Source of the DNA: Halobacillus sp. A1
Lineage (GTDB): Bacteria > Bacillota > Bacilli > Bacillales > Halobacillaceae
Direction of reading: 5' to 3'
Assembly: GCF_024189295.1 (NCBI RefSeq)
Contig: NZ_JAIZEN010000001.1
Span: forward strand, 1 to 64,000
Length of the DNA: 64,000 nt
Shown here: one piece after another, positions 1-8,307 of the stretch
How positions within the stretch are numbered: the first letter of the stretch is position 1
Layout of the letters: each line of letters starts with the position of its first letter
Made by a program: the position numbers and the translations under genes
Notes under the pieces: model-generated
The model's database searches: none
What the model was told of the DNA's origin: nothing
The model's input: the letters and a program-made list of their open reading frames with translations, nothing else

Positions 1-114
1 TCATTCCACAAGTTTCACCCCCGAAGGGGATCCACTTGCTTCCTGCGCTCGACTTGCATGTATTAGGCACGCCGCCAGCGTTCGTCCTGAGCCAGGATCA
101 AACTCTCCATAAAA
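1..114 (-). rRNA. rrs: 16S rRNA gene, 5' end (partial)
   Basis: The reverse complement starts near TTTTATGGAGAG and reads GAGTTTGATCCTGGCTCAG, the universal 16S 5' end, followed by the usual helix carrying the region of primer 27F. The gene runs off the left edge of the window, so only about 114 of some 1,550 bases are present. The tRNA array lies directly upstream on the same strand, so the array and the rRNA operon may be co-transcribed. Confidence 0.97.
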
Positions 115-232
115 GTTAGTTTGACTTGCTCATTTGCACACCGAATGTGCTTGTTTTACTTCCTTCTATACAATAGAAAGAAGACTTGACGTACTGGTTG
201 GTTCGTTCAGTTTTCAAAGATCAAATGTTCAA
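115..232 (-). promoter_or_regulatory. pre-16S leader with boxA-like processing/antitermination motif
   Basis: Between tRNA-Ile and the 16S 5' end lies a 118-base leader. Positions 205-223 read TGATCTTTGAAAACTGAAC on the minus strand, the motif commonly found in Bacillus rRNA spacers and leaders and linked to antitermination and RNase III processing. A short palindrome with CTATTGTATAG follows. I see no clear separate promoter here, so 16S transcription may depend on promoters further upstream. Confidence 0.6.
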
Positions 233-309
<77 letters not shown>

Positions 310-325
310 CAATGGTAAAGTTTTT

Positions 326-399
326 TGGAGCGGGTGAAGGGAATCGAACCCTCATCATCAGCTTGGAAGGCTGAGGTTTTACCACTAAACTACACCCGC
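326..399 (-). tRNA. tRNA-Gly (anticodon TCC)
   Basis: A 74-base cloverleaf on the minus strand with acceptor GCGGGTG, anticodon loop CTTCCAA and an encoded CCA. Confidence 0.97.
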
Positions 400-442
400 G
401 TTATATATGGAAGTTTTATGTTTGCTAGAGTTAGAACATCGA

Positions 443-519
443 TGGTCGGGAAGACAGGATTCGAACCTGCGACCCCTTGGTCCCAAACCAAGTGCTCTAC
501 CAAGCTGAGCTACTTCCCG
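443..519 (-). tRNA. tRNA-Pro (anticodon TGG)
   Basis: A 77-base cloverleaf on the minus strand with acceptor CGGGAAG, anticodon loop TTTGGGA and an encoded CCA. Confidence 0.97.
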
Positions 520-526
520 TAAGTAA

Positions 527-603
<77 letters not shown>

Positions 604-623
604 CTTTTGAAGCGACAATATCT

Positions 624-652
624 AATATATCATGTGTCAGCTCAGAATGCAA
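624..652 (-). promoter_or_regulatory. promoter inside tRNA array (before tRNA-Arg)
   Basis: On the minus strand, -35 TTGCAT (647-652) is followed after 17 bases by -10 TATATT (624-629). It lies in the 72-base gap between tRNA-Leu(GAG) and tRNA-Arg. It would drive Arg, Pro, Gly, Ile and possibly the rRNA operon. Confidence 0.6.
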
Positions 653-675
653 TAGTTTTTTAAAAGAAACCTTAG

Positions 676-759
<84 letters not shown>

Positions 760-801
760 TAATTGAAAAAGTTAGGTAAGCAGCTAAGCTGACTTACTGA
801 A

Positions 802-883
802 TGCGGGTGGAGGGACTTGAACCCCCACGCCGTGAAGCACTAGATCCTAAATCTAGCGTGTCTGCCAATTCCACCACACCCGC
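802..883 (-). tRNA. tRNA-Leu (anticodon TAG)
   Basis: A class II tRNA of 82 bases with acceptor GCGGGTG, anticodon TAG and a long variable arm. CCA is not encoded. Confidence 0.96.
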
Positions 884-890
884 AAATAAA

Positions 891-966
891 TGGTGAGCCA
901 TGGAGGGCTCGAACCTCCGACCCTCTGATTAAAAGTCAGATGCTCTACCAGCTGAGCTAATGGCTC
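891..966 (-). tRNA. tRNA-Lys (anticodon TTT)
   Basis: A 76-base cloverleaf on the minus strand with acceptor GAGCCAT, anticodon loop CTTTTAA and an encoded CCA. Confidence 0.97.
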
Positions 967-1046
967 TTAATGAAATAAAAGTTCTGGTAATGTTGTTTGT
1001 GATGCTCGTCGTGTTGCAAGCTGTTTCATTTTTAAGGACAAGGAAC

Positions 1047-1075
1047 ATCATATAATGAATCGATGATAATGTCAA
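1047..1075 (-). promoter_or_regulatory. promoter inside tRNA array (before tRNA-Lys)
   Basis: On the minus strand a consensus TTGACA (1070-1075) is followed after exactly 17 bases by TATGAT (1047-1052). It sits in the 125-base gap between tRNA-Gln and tRNA-Lys and is a strong housekeeping-type promoter candidate. Confidence 0.75.
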
Positions 1076-1094
1076 CCATAAAAACAAAAGAAAA

Positions 1095-1169
1095 TGGCTG
1101 GGCCAGCTGGATTCGAACCAGCGCATGACGGTACCAAAAACCGTTGCCTTACCGCTTGGCTATGGCCCA
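1095..1169 (-). tRNA. tRNA-Gln (anticodon TTG)
   Basis: A 75-base cloverleaf on the minus strand with acceptor TGGGCCA, anticodon loop TTTTGGT and an encoded CCA. Confidence 0.96.
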
Positions 1170-1176
1170 ACGAAAA

Positions 1177-1253
1177 TGGCGGTCCGGACGGGACTCGAAC
1201 CCGCGACCTCCTGCGTGACAGGCAGGCATTCTAACCAACTGAACTACCGGACC
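1177..1253 (-). tRNA. tRNA-Asp (anticodon GTC)
   Basis: A 77-base cloverleaf on the minus strand with acceptor GGTCCGG, anticodon loop CTGTCAC and an encoded CCA. Confidence 0.97.
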
Positions 1254-1275
1254 TTACTATGTAAAAAATCAAAAG

Positions 1276-1347
1276 TGACCCGTACGGGATTCGAACCCGT
1301 GATACCGCCGTGAAAGGGCGGTGTCTTAACCACTTGACCAACGGGCC
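1276..1347 (-). tRNA. tRNA-Glu (anticodon TTC)
   Basis: A 72-base cloverleaf on the minus strand with acceptor GGCCCGT/ACGGGTC and anticodon loop CTTTCAC. CCA is not encoded. Confidence 0.96.
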
Positions 1348-1364
1348 ATTTAAACATTAAAAAA

Positions 1365-1455
1365 TGGCGGAGAAGGAGGGATTTGAACCCTCGCGCCGCT
1401 TGCGCGACCTACACCCTTAGCAGGGGCGCCTCTTCAGCCACTTGAGTACTTCTCC
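1365..1455 (-). tRNA. tRNA-Ser (anticodon GCT)
   Basis: A class II tRNA of 91 bases with acceptor GGAGAAG, anticodon loop CTGCTAA, a long variable arm and an encoded CCA. Confidence 0.97.
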
Positions 1456-1459
1456 GTAA

Positions 1460-1534
1460 TGGCTCCATCGGTAGGATTCGAACCTACGACCGATCGGTTA
1501 ACAGCCGATTGCTCTACCACTGAGCTACGATGGA
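1460..1534 (-). tRNA. tRNA-Asn (anticodon GTT)
   Basis: A 75-base cloverleaf on the minus strand with acceptor TCCATCG, anticodon loop CTGTTAA and an encoded CCA. It is the first tRNA of the array; only 4 bases separate it from tRNA-Ser. Confidence 0.97.
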
Positions 1535-1602
1535 ATAATGTTAGAAATACTTACTTTAACTATGTAAGTGTTCGGAAGCTGACAATGTCAGCGACGTTTT
1601 AT

Positions 1603-1631
1603 ATCTTATAACATTTCGATAAGGTTGTCAA
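1603..1631 (-). promoter_or_regulatory. main promoter of the tRNA array
   Basis: On the minus strand TTGACA (1626-1631) is followed after 17 bases by TAAGAT (1603-1608), about 70 bases upstream of tRNA-Asn. It is the natural start of the tRNA/rRNA transcription unit. Confidence 0.75.
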
Positions 1632-1733
1632 TGCTCTTTCAAAAAAATAATAGAAAGCCGTTCTTTCGACTCGCCCTTTCGTTTAGGGCTTATTTAATTT
1701 AACACGGGGAGCTGTTTTTCGTCAATGTATTTT

Positions 1734-2183
1734 TTACAGCTTTTTAAGTTTCCCTTTACATTTTCCGCATACAAACCTGGAGACATTTATTTTCTTCTTG
1801 CGCGTGTACTTTTGTCCGCATGTAGAGCACTTGTATGTGTGGTGTTGTTTATCTTTTTCTGAAGGCAGCGGTTTACAAAATCTCGGAGACCCGGTTTTCC
1901 GCAGAAGGTCCTTGAAGGTACGGTCTCTATGATTGAATCCTTTTCCTTCTATATGAAGGTGGTAGTGGCAGAGTTCGTGTTTGATGATCCCTTCGAATTC
2001 CTCTTCTCCCAGTTCCCGCAAGTACTTCGGGTTAAGTTGAATGATTCTTCTGGACGGGATATATCTACCGCCCGTCGTTCTTAAACGAGGGTTGAATTCT
2101 ACATAATCAATATAAGGTTTTCCGAAAAAACGCCTGGACACCTGATCGGTCCATTGCTGCAATTCCTGTTGACTTACATTCAT
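1734..2183 (-). CDS. SprT-like zinc metalloprotein (YdcK family)
   Basis: A 149-residue SprT-like protein. The metalloprotease-like motif HELCHYHLH lies in the middle, and four cysteines in two CxxC pairs near the C-terminus form a zinc-ribbon-like end. I chose the ATG at 2183 because AAGGAGG lies 10 bases before it; the resulting length matches YdcK of B. subtilis (about 150 residues). The function in bacteria is not well defined; the eukaryotic relative Spartan cleaves DNA-protein crosslinks. It is the last protein gene before the tRNA array, as in B. subtilis, and is divergent from cmpA. Confidence 0.88.
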   Translation of the reverse strand: MNVSQQELQQWTDQVSRRFFGKPYIDYVEFNPRLRTTGGRYIPSRRIIQLNPKYLRELGEEEFEGIIKHELCHYHLHIEGKGFNHRDRTFKDLLRKTGSPRFCKPLPSEKDKQHHTYKCSTCGQKYTRKKKINVSRFVCGKCKGKLKKL

Positions 2184-2259
2184 GACGCACACCCCTCCTT
2201 GTTTTTGCATACTTTATTATAAATGGGATATTCCTGAAATTCAAAGGGAGGAGATTTCT

Positions 2260-2373
2260 GTGCCCCGTTGGTTGCAGAAGCAAATGTCGAATGCGTTTCT
2301 AAATAAAGATAAGTATCAAATCAAGATGCTTAATCAGTGCTGGTACTTTTATCGTCATCGGTACAAAAATTGA
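2260..2373 (+). CDS. cmpA: CmpA, cortex morphogenetic protein
   Basis: A 37-residue basic peptide starting at GTG, with GGGAGGAG 6 bases upstream. It begins MPRWLQKQM and ends with an aromatic, basic tail (NQCWYFYRHR). Length, composition and position between the SprT-like gene and tex match CmpA of B. subtilis. CmpA acts in the mother cell as an adaptor that delivers SpoIVA to ClpXP when spore envelope assembly fails. Identification rests on remembered sequence and synteny. An in-frame upstream extension exists but lacks a ribosome site. Confidence 0.85.
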   Translation: MPRWLQKQMSNAFLNKDKYQIKMLNQCWYFYRHRYKN

Positions 2374-2396
2374 CCTGGAAGACAAGGTCTCCCAGG
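2374..2396. terminator. bidirectional terminator between cmpA and tex
   Basis: CCTGG and AGAC pair with GTCT and CCAGG around an AAG loop, with one A-C mismatch. T-rich runs follow on both strands (2401-2417 on plus, 2362-2370 on minus). It serves the convergent ends of cmpA and tex. Confidence 0.75.
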
Positions 2397-2406
2397 CTGG
2401 TTGATT

Positions 2407-4566
2407 TTATTTTTTCTGCATCGTCAATGCGATCCGTTGTTTCTTTGTATCAACAGTCTCTACCCATACCGTCACTACGTCTCCTACTGAAACGACGTCC
2501 ATTGGGTGCTTCACGAATTTGTTGGAGAGTTTGGAAATATGAACAAGCCCATCTTGCTTCACGCCGATATCCACGAACACGCCAAAATCGACTACGTTTC
2601 GGACCGTTCCTTCTAGCTCCATGCCTTGCTCCAAATCTTCCATAGATAATACGTTCGTTTTTAACAGAGGTTTTGGTAGATCATCACGCGGATCACGGCC
2701 AGGCTCTCTGAGAGACTTGATGATATCTTTTAAAGTCGGCTCGCCTACGTCAAGCTGTTCAGCCGTCGTTTTTACGTCCAGCTTAGCAAGCTTTTCACCG
2801 ACTTCTTCTTCCCCAAGGTCTGCAGGTGACGCGTCCACCAGTTTCAAAAGAGAACGGGCTGCTTTATAGCTTTCCGGGTGGATTGATGTTTTATCAAGCG
2901 GCTCTTCACCTTCAAGCACTCTAAGGAAACCTATACTTTGCTCGAAAGTTTTCGCTCCGAGTCTAGGAATATCTTTCAACTGCTTCCTGCTCGTAAACTT
3001 TCCGACTTCATCCCTCTTCTTCACTACATTATTTGCGACTGCTTTACTCAGACCTGACACGTATTGCAGCAAAGAAGATGAAGCTGTATTGACGTTGACC
3101 CCCACCTGGTTCACGGCTGTTTCTACGACGAAGGTAAGAGATTCGTTTAGTTTTTTCTGGGTCACATCGTGTTGATACTGGCCTACACCAATTGATTTCG
3201 GATCGATTTTTACGAGTTCAGCAAGAGGATCCTGGACGCGACGGGCTATGGAAACTGCACTTCTCTCTTCCACCTGCAGGTCAGGAAATTCTTCTCTAGC
3301 CAGTTTCGAGGCTGAGTATACACTTGCACCTGCCTCATTGACAATCATATAAGCGGCATCCAGGGAATAAGTTTGGATCATGTCCGCAATAAATTGTTCT
3401 GTTTCTCTTGATGCGGTTCCGTTACCTACCGCAATCAATTCGATTGGGTATTTATTGAAATATGAACGAATTTTATCTTGAGAAGCTTTTACATCACTTC
3501 TTGGCGGTGTCGGGTAGATGACCGATATTTCTAACACCTTCCCTGTTTCATCTATGACGGCCAGTTTACAGCCTGTCCGATATGCAGGGTCAACACCTAA
3601 TACGACCTTTCCTTTAAGAGGAGGCTGTAATAACAGGCTCTTCAGGTTGCTTGAGAAGACATCGATCGCTTTTTCTTCCGCGGTTTCTGACAGAGCATTC
3701 CTGATTTCCCTTTCGATGGAAGGTTGGATCAATCGTTTATAACTGTCAGAGATGGCTGTCTTTAAAATCGACCGGACTTCATCAGATGCCGACGATTTAA
3801 TGACCCGTCGCTCCAAGAAAGAAATGATGCTTTCTTCTGGCGGGTGCACGGCCACTTTCAAGACATCTTCCTTCTCCCCGCGGTTTAATGCAAGGACTCT
3901 ATGCGATGCGATCGAGCGGACAGGCTCCTGATATTCGTAATACATTTCAAATATGGATTTTTCGTCCTTCTCCACATTCTTCGCTTTCGATTCTATCGTT
4001 CCTGACTTGAACGTCTGCTGGCGGATTTTATCGCGATAGTCAGGATCATCAGAAATCCATTCCGCTAGAATATCATTCACTCCAAGAGTGACATCCTCAA
4101 CAGAAGTAAGCTCGTGCTCTTCGGAGACATACTCTTTTGCTGCTTCTTCAAAATTGAAATTGTTCTGCTCCCACACTTTCAAAGCGAGAGGCTCCAGTCC
4201 TTTTTCTTTCGCTACTGTCGCCCGGGTTCTTCGTTTCTGTTTGTATGGACGGTAGAGGTCTTCGATTTTCTGTAATTGGGTTGCTTGTTCGATATCTTTT
4301 TTCAGTTCATCGGTCAGTTTCCCTTGTTCATCTATAAGACGAATTACTTCTTCTTTTCGCTGTGAAACATTTTGTACATATGTCCATTGATCTTCGATAG
4401 TTTTGATCTGCACTTCATCAAGACCGCCCGTCAGCTCTTTACGATAGCGCGCAATGAACGGTACGGTATTACCTTCATCTAATAACTGAATGACTTGTTG
4501 GATCGGTTGAATCGCCAACTGTGTTTGTTTTGCTACTAACTGCATCAGTTCATTCGTATTACTCAA
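2407..4566 (-). CDS. tex: Tex family RNA-binding transcription accessory protein
   Basis: A 719-residue Tex protein (YdcI in B. subtilis). In order it has the helical Tex N-terminal region (about 1-190), a YqgF/RNase H-like domain around GVDPAYRTGCKLAVID (about 320-445), helix-hairpin-helix repeats (about 490-560) and a C-terminal S1 RNA-binding domain (about 645-715, GTVRNVVDFGVFVDIG). The start is TTG with GAGGGGG 7 bases upstream. Tex binds nucleic acid and influences transcription in several bacteria. It is transcribed toward the SprT-like gene, separated from rsbX by a hairpin. Confidence 0.95.
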   Translation of the reverse strand: MSNTNELMQLVAKQTQLAIQPIQQVIQLLDEGNTVPFIARYRKELTGGLDEVQIKTIEDQWTYVQNVSQRKEEVIRLIDEQGKLTDELKKDIEQATQLQKIEDLYRPYKQKRRTRATVAKEKGLEPLALKVWEQNNFNFEEAAKEYVSEEHELTSVEDVTLGVNDILAEWISDDPDYRDKIRQQTFKSGTIESKAKNVEKDEKSIFEMYYEYQEPVRSIASHRVLALNRGEKEDVLKVAVHPPEESIISFLERRVIKSSASDEVRSILKTAISDSYKRLIQPSIEREIRNALSETAEEKAIDVFSSNLKSLLLQPPLKGKVVLGVDPAYRTGCKLAVIDETGKVLEISVIYPTPPRSDVKASQDKIRSYFNKYPIELIAVGNGTASRETEQFIADMIQTYSLDAAYMIVNEAGASVYSASKLAREEFPDLQVEERSAVSIARRVQDPLAELVKIDPKSIGVGQYQHDVTQKKLNESLTFVVETAVNQVGVNVNTASSSLLQYVSGLSKAVANNVVKKRDEVGKFTSRKQLKDIPRLGAKTFEQSIGFLRVLEGEEPLDKTSIHPESYKAARSLLKLVDASPADLGEEEVGEKLAKLDVKTTAEQLDVGEPTLKDIIKSLREPGRDPRDDLPKPLLKTNVLSMEDLEQGMELEGTVRNVVDFGVFVDIGVKQDGLVHISKLSNKFVKHPMDVVSVGDVVTVWVETVDTKKQRIALTMQKK

Positions 4567-4622
4567 AAATAAGCCCCCTCACTATACTTCCTTATTATTG
4601 TATCAGATTTTCTCCACAATTA

Positions 4623-4658
4623 AGGGACCTTATCTGTAATACTCAGAGTAAGGTCCCT
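4623..4658 (-). terminator. hairpin at the end of the sigB operon
   Basis: AGGGACCTTA pairs perfectly with TAAGGTCCCT over 10 bp, immediately after the rsbX stop on the minus strand. The following T-run is weak (TTAATTG), so termination may be partial. Confidence 0.6.
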
Positions 4659-4659
4659 A

Positions 4660-5256
4660 CTATTTGTACTTCATGGCGATCAACGTTGTATCGTCTTCCC
4701 GTGATTCTCCATAAAGTTCTTTATACTGTTCGGTGATCACCTTTATATTGCGGCTGCTCGTATGCTTGGGAGATAAGCGGCGATCCAGCACCCCATCTGA
4801 AAATAGAAGGAACACCATACCAGGTTCTGCTTTCCCGTGCGATACTCTAAGTTTTCTAGGGTAACCAGCTAGATAGCCCGCTAAAGGAATGTTACGGCCT
4901 CGATTACCATCGATATCGATCGTAATGATGCCGATATTTCCGATAGAGGAATATGAATAGGATTGTTTGTTGAAGTCGATCTTAAGTATGCCTAGCACTA
5001 CCCCGCGTTTTCCGAGTAAAGCATCATTGCATTTTTTTATGATCGTTTCAATGTCCAGATCCGGATATTGCTCGATCACATCCATCACGGCCTGAGAAGA
5101 ATCCCATGCCATTTCCCCACTGCCTAGACCATCAGCTAAAGCACAAATAAATCCTTCATCAGTCTCTTTGTAGTAATAACTATCTCCACAATAGTAGTTT
5201 CCTTTTTTCGCCTTCTGGTATATGGAAATAGCTACTCTTGATAACTCTTCTTGCAA
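4660..5256 (-). CDS. rsbX: RsbX, PP2C phosphatase (sigma-B feedback)
   Basis: A 198-residue PP2C-type phosphatase. The acidic metal-binding motifs are visible in ADGLGSGE and FSDGVLD, and the C-terminus has REDDTTLIA. RsbX dephosphorylates RsbS and RsbR in the stressosome and so resets the stress response. It starts at TTG directly after the sigB stop codon, so it is probably translationally coupled. It is the last gene of the operon, as in B. subtilis. Confidence 0.95.
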   Translation of the reverse strand: MQEELSRVAISIYQKAKKGNYYCGDSYYYKETDEGFICALADGLGSGEMAWDSSQAVMDVIEQYPDLDIETIIKKCNDALLGKRGVVLGILKIDFNKQSYSYSSIGNIGIITIDIDGNRGRNIPLAGYLAGYPRKLRVSHGKAEPGMVFLLFSDGVLDRRLSPKHTSSRNIKVITEQYKELYGESREDDTTLIAMKYK

Positions 5257-6036
5257 TTAGAACGCCTCGACCGATTCTGCCTGAAGAGCTTCTTTCAATT
5301 TCCTGAGTGCGCGACGCTGAAGGCGGGAAACGTGCATTTGCGAGATGCCCAATTGTTCACCTGTATCTTTTTGGCTCATATTTTCAAAATAGGTGCATTG
5401 AAGAATTTCTTGTTCGCGTTCGCTTAAGATCGGCAGAACTTTTTGAAGGAGCATCTTTTGATCAATTTGATCATATCCGCCTTCCGGGTTGCCGATCAAG
5501 TCGAGAATGGTCACGGTGCTGCCATCTGAATCTGCTTCAATTTTACGATCGACGGAAAGTGCCTTGTAGCTTTTGCCCATTTCCATCGTCTCCAGCACAT
5601 CTTCTTCAGAAACCTCAAGATAATCTGCAATTTCAATTACGGATGGTGACCGCTGAAGCTGACTCGTCAATTCTTCTGCAGCCTTCTTGATTTTAGGACC
5701 AAGTTCTTTAATTCGTCTTGGTACATGAACACTCCAAGTTTTATCACGAATGAAACGTTTGATTTCACCAATGATCGTCGGAATGGCGAATGACTCAAAT
5801 GATTTACCGAACTCCGGGTCGTACCTGCGTATTGCCGCAAGCAGACCCAGCATTCCTACCTGCACCAGATCTTCATGTATGGTACTGTTTTTGGAATACT
5901 TCCTTGCGATCGATTCAACCAAATCATTATAGACTAGAACAATCTTTTCCTGTACTTCTTCGTCGCGCGGATTTTCTTGTAAAAATGCGATCCATTCGTA
6001 CACCTCATCATTATGATGTTGAGATTTGGTCGCCAT
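5257..6036 (-). CDS. sigB: RNA polymerase sigma-B factor
   Basis: A 259-residue SigB. Region 2 carries IPTIIGEIKRFIRDKTWSVH, then the region 3 helix and a C-terminal region 4 helix-turn-helix (MSQKDTGEQLGISQMHVSRL). The chosen ATG at 6036 has GAGGTGG 6 bases upstream and lies inside the end of rsbW (26-base overlap), so the two are translationally coupled. SigB directs the general stress regulon and is held inactive by RsbW. Confidence 0.97.
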   Translation of the reverse strand: MATKSQHHNDEVYEWIAFLQENPRDEEVQEKIVLVYNDLVESIARKYSKNSTIHEDLVQVGMLGLLAAIRRYDPEFGKSFESFAIPTIIGEIKRFIRDKTWSVHVPRRIKELGPKIKKAAEELTSQLQRSPSVIEIADYLEVSEEDVLETMEMGKSYKALSVDRKIEADSDGSTVTILDLIGNPEGGYDQIDQKMLLQKVLPILSEREQEILQCTYFENMSQKDTGEQLGISQMHVSRLQRRALRKLKEALQAESVEAF

Positions 6037-6484
6037 CTTGACCCACCTCATTTTCATGAAGGTATTTTGTCATTAGGACAATAACTCCATATTTACTGTT
6101 GATTTCTACTTTATCCATTAAAGCGTCAATCAAAAAGAGACCAAAACCACCTTCCCGCAGCTCGCCGATATCATCTTTGTGCTGGTATGGTCCGATATCT
6201 TCTTTGATTTCACCTAAATTGAAGCTTCCGCCATGATCTGCTACCATGACTTCCAGCCTGTCTTGATATACCCCAAAACCGATCGTGATTTCGCCTTCGC
6301 CAGAATCGTTGTACGCGTGCTTTACAGCATTCGTAATCGCTTCTGAAATTGCGACCTTCAGATCTTCGATTTCTTCATAGGCGAAGCCCATCCGATTGGC
6401 AATTCCTGAAGTACTTAAACGTACAACACCAACATATTCAGCTTTTGCAGGAACTTTAACCTCAACAAAATCAAATGGTTCCAT
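6011..6484 (-). CDS. rsbW: RsbW, anti-sigma-B factor and serine kinase
   Basis: A 157-residue GHKL-fold protein kinase with the N-box (EAITNAVKHAY) and glycine-rich ATP lid (REGGFGLFLI). RsbW binds SigB in unstressed cells and phosphorylates RsbV; unphosphorylated RsbV displaces SigB. It overlaps sigB and starts 2 bases after the rsbV stop, with GAGGTGG as ribosome site. Confidence 0.97.
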   Translation of the reverse strand: MEPFDFVEVKVPAKAEYVGVVRLSTSGIANRMGFAYEEIEDLKVAISEAITNAVKHAYNDSGEGEITIGFGVYQDRLEVMVADHGGSFNLGEIKEDIGPYQHKDDIGELREGGFGLFLIDALMDKVEINSKYGVIVLMTKYLHENEVGQDGDQISTS

Positions 6485-6486
6485 GA

Positions 6487-6816
6487 TTACATTCCACCTC
6501 GTACTGTATTATCAATGTCCATAATCTCGGTCAGGCCGGTAATTTTGAATAATCGGTAGACACGTTCCTGCATTTGAATAAGCTTGAGTGCAGTATCATG
6601 CTCTTTCGTTGATTTCAGCGCACTGATAAATACACCCAGTCCGGTAGAATCCATATAACTTACTTCTTGAAGGTCGACCTCTATCGTTTGACCACTTTCT
6701 TTTGTCAAAGGCAATAAAGTTTCTTTTAACTTCGGAGCCGTAAATGCATCGACTTCTCCCGCTAAAGAAACAGTGGTAATTTTCTCTTTGTTTGTCACAT
6801 CTATCGTCAGGTTCAT
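6487..6816 (-). CDS. rsbV: RsbV, anti-anti-sigma factor
   Basis: A 109-residue STAS-domain protein. The phosphorylation site is Ser57 in SYMDSTGLGVF. Dephosphorylated by RsbU, it captures RsbW and frees SigB. It is the first gene after the internal sigma-B promoter, so RsbV, RsbW, SigB and RsbX are autoregulated. Confidence 0.97.
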   Translation of the reverse strand: MNLTIDVTNKEKITTVSLAGEVDAFTAPKLKETLLPLTKESGQTIEVDLQEVSYMDSTGLGVFISALKSTKEHDTALKLIQMQERVYRLFKITGLTEIMDIDNTVRGGM

Positions 6817-6860
6817 TCCATTCGCCTCCCGTATTCCTAAAATAGCTCATTAGAGGGAGC

Positions 6861-6886
6861 ATACCCTTCATGAACTTAGCTTAAAC
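6861..6886 (-). promoter_or_regulatory. sigma-B-dependent promoter of rsbVW-sigB-rsbX
   Basis: On the minus strand GTTTAA (6881-6886) is followed after 14 bases by GGGTAT (6861-6866), a close match to the B. subtilis sigma-B consensus GTTTaa-N12-15-GGGtAt. The -35 box overlaps the rsbU stop codon. B. subtilis has the equivalent promoter in the same place. Confidence 0.9.
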
Positions 6887-7891
6887 CTTTCTTTTTAAAA
6901 TGATTAAAGTAAAATCATCTCTCAGTTGAAAGTCCTGTAGTCTTTCAAAATGCTTGTACACATGTTCTACTGTTTCCTGCGCCGGCAGATGTGCGTATTG
7001 TTTAATGATCTCCAACACTTCATCTTCTTCGATGAATCGATCGCCCTGACGGCATTCAGTGACTCCATCTGTCAGCATGATGATCATATCTCCAACGTGG
7101 ACTTCCTTTGTACATTGTTCATAGGTAGCCTCAGGAGAAACACCCAGTACAAGGCCGGATGCATCGATCTCTTCGAAATGGTCCTGTCTGCTATCATAAT
7201 AATACCCCGGCTCATGACCGGCCGAAGAAAAACGGAAGGTATGATTGTTAATATTATATAAGCCATAGAACATCGTGATGAACATACTGGAATCTACGTT
7301 TCTTTCGACTACTCGGTTCAAGCTGCCAAGGATGACCCCTGGATCCATACGGTTTTCAGGAAAACTGTCCATAGAGTATTTGATCATCGACATGCATAAT
7401 GCAGCAGGCACGCCTTTGCCGACTACGTCAGCAATTGCTACACCGAGAGCTCCACTGTCATCTTTTACAAAATGGTAGTAGTCCCCATTCATCTGCTTAG
7501 CGGGAATACTGATCGCTCCTACATCAAGACCGTCTATCTCCGGTTTTTCCGTTGCCAGCAATGTTTTCTGCATATTAGCAGCTACTGAAATTTCCGATTT
7601 CAACTCCAGCTGTCTCTCTCTTAGAGATTGATATTCCTGATAAGCCAATCCATAAGAAATCATCGTTTCTAATAAAAAATCCAGAGAAGAACGAATATGT
7701 TCAGGCATATCCGGGTACAAGTGTTGTAAAGACTGGACATGCACATTAATAATTTCCTCTGGTGAAATATTCTGCTGCATAGAATGCTTGCTGAACTGCT
7801 CTGCCTGATAGAGAGCTTGTTCATCTTGCGTTTCAATATATTGCTGCATCAGCTCTTTATAGTTTTCTAAATCGAGTTTAAGTGTACTCAT
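6881..7891 (-). CDS. rsbU: RsbU, PP2C phosphatase activating RsbV
   Basis: A 336-residue protein with an N-terminal helical domain that binds RsbT (about 1-85), a linker helix, and a C-terminal PP2C/SpoIIE phosphatase domain (about 110-335) with the acidic motifs ADVVGKGVPAAL, MLTDGVTE and RDDFTL. RsbU, switched on by RsbT, dephosphorylates RsbV. Ribosome site AAAGGAGG lies before the ATG; rsbT ends 12 bases upstream. Confidence 0.96.
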   Translation of the reverse strand: MSTLKLDLENYKELMQQYIETQDEQALYQAEQFSKHSMQQNISPEEIINVHVQSLQHLYPDMPEHIRSSLDFLLETMISYGLAYQEYQSLRERQLELKSEISVAANMQKTLLATEKPEIDGLDVGAISIPAKQMNGDYYHFVKDDSGALGVAIADVVGKGVPAALCMSMIKYSMDSFPENRMDPGVILGSLNRVVERNVDSSMFITMFYGLYNINNHTFRFSSAGHEPGYYYDSRQDHFEEIDASGLVLGVSPEATYEQCTKEVHVGDMIIMLTDGVTECRQGDRFIEEDEVLEIIKQYAHLPAQETVEHVYKHFERLQDFQLRDDFTLIILKRKV

Positions 7892-7903
7892 CTTTAACCT
7901 CCT

Positions 7904-8305
7904 TTAACGGAGCCATTTGACTGCTTTAATCTCTGTTCCTTTACCGTCTTCTGATTGAATATCAAAATCGTCCATCAATCGTTTAACACCAGGCAACCCA
8001 GCTCCAAGTCCTCCGGAGGTTGAAAAACCATCCTCCATCACTTGACTCAGTTCTTTGATTCCAGGTCCGTCATCCATTGCTACTATCCTTAAACCTTTAT
8101 GATTCATATCTTCAATAGCTTCAAAGCATATCTTACCTGTCCCAGCATACAAATAAATGTTTCTTGCTAATTCTGAGATTGCAGTGGCTATACGTGCTTG
8201 ATCGACAGTTCCAAATCCGATCTTACGGGCTATATCACGCCCAAGCTGACGCGCTCCGACAATATCCCATTCTTTTTTAATATTGACACAGGATTGGAAG
8301 TCCAT
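7904..8305 (-). CDS. rsbT: RsbT, stressosome switch kinase
   Basis: A 133-residue GHKL-type serine/threonine kinase with N-box (AISELARNIYLYA) and glycine-rich lid (GGLGAGLPGVKRL). It is held by the RsbR-RsbS stressosome; on stress it phosphorylates them, leaves the complex and activates RsbU. Ribosome site GGAGGAG precedes the ATG. Confidence 0.96.
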   Translation of the reverse strand: MDFQSCVNIKKEWDIVGARQLGRDIARKIGFGTVDQARIATAISELARNIYLYAGTGKICFEAIEDMNHKGLRIVAMDDGPGIKELSQVMEDGFSTSGGLGAGLPGVKRLMDDFDIQSEDGKGTEIKAVKWLR

Positions 8306-8307
8306 AA

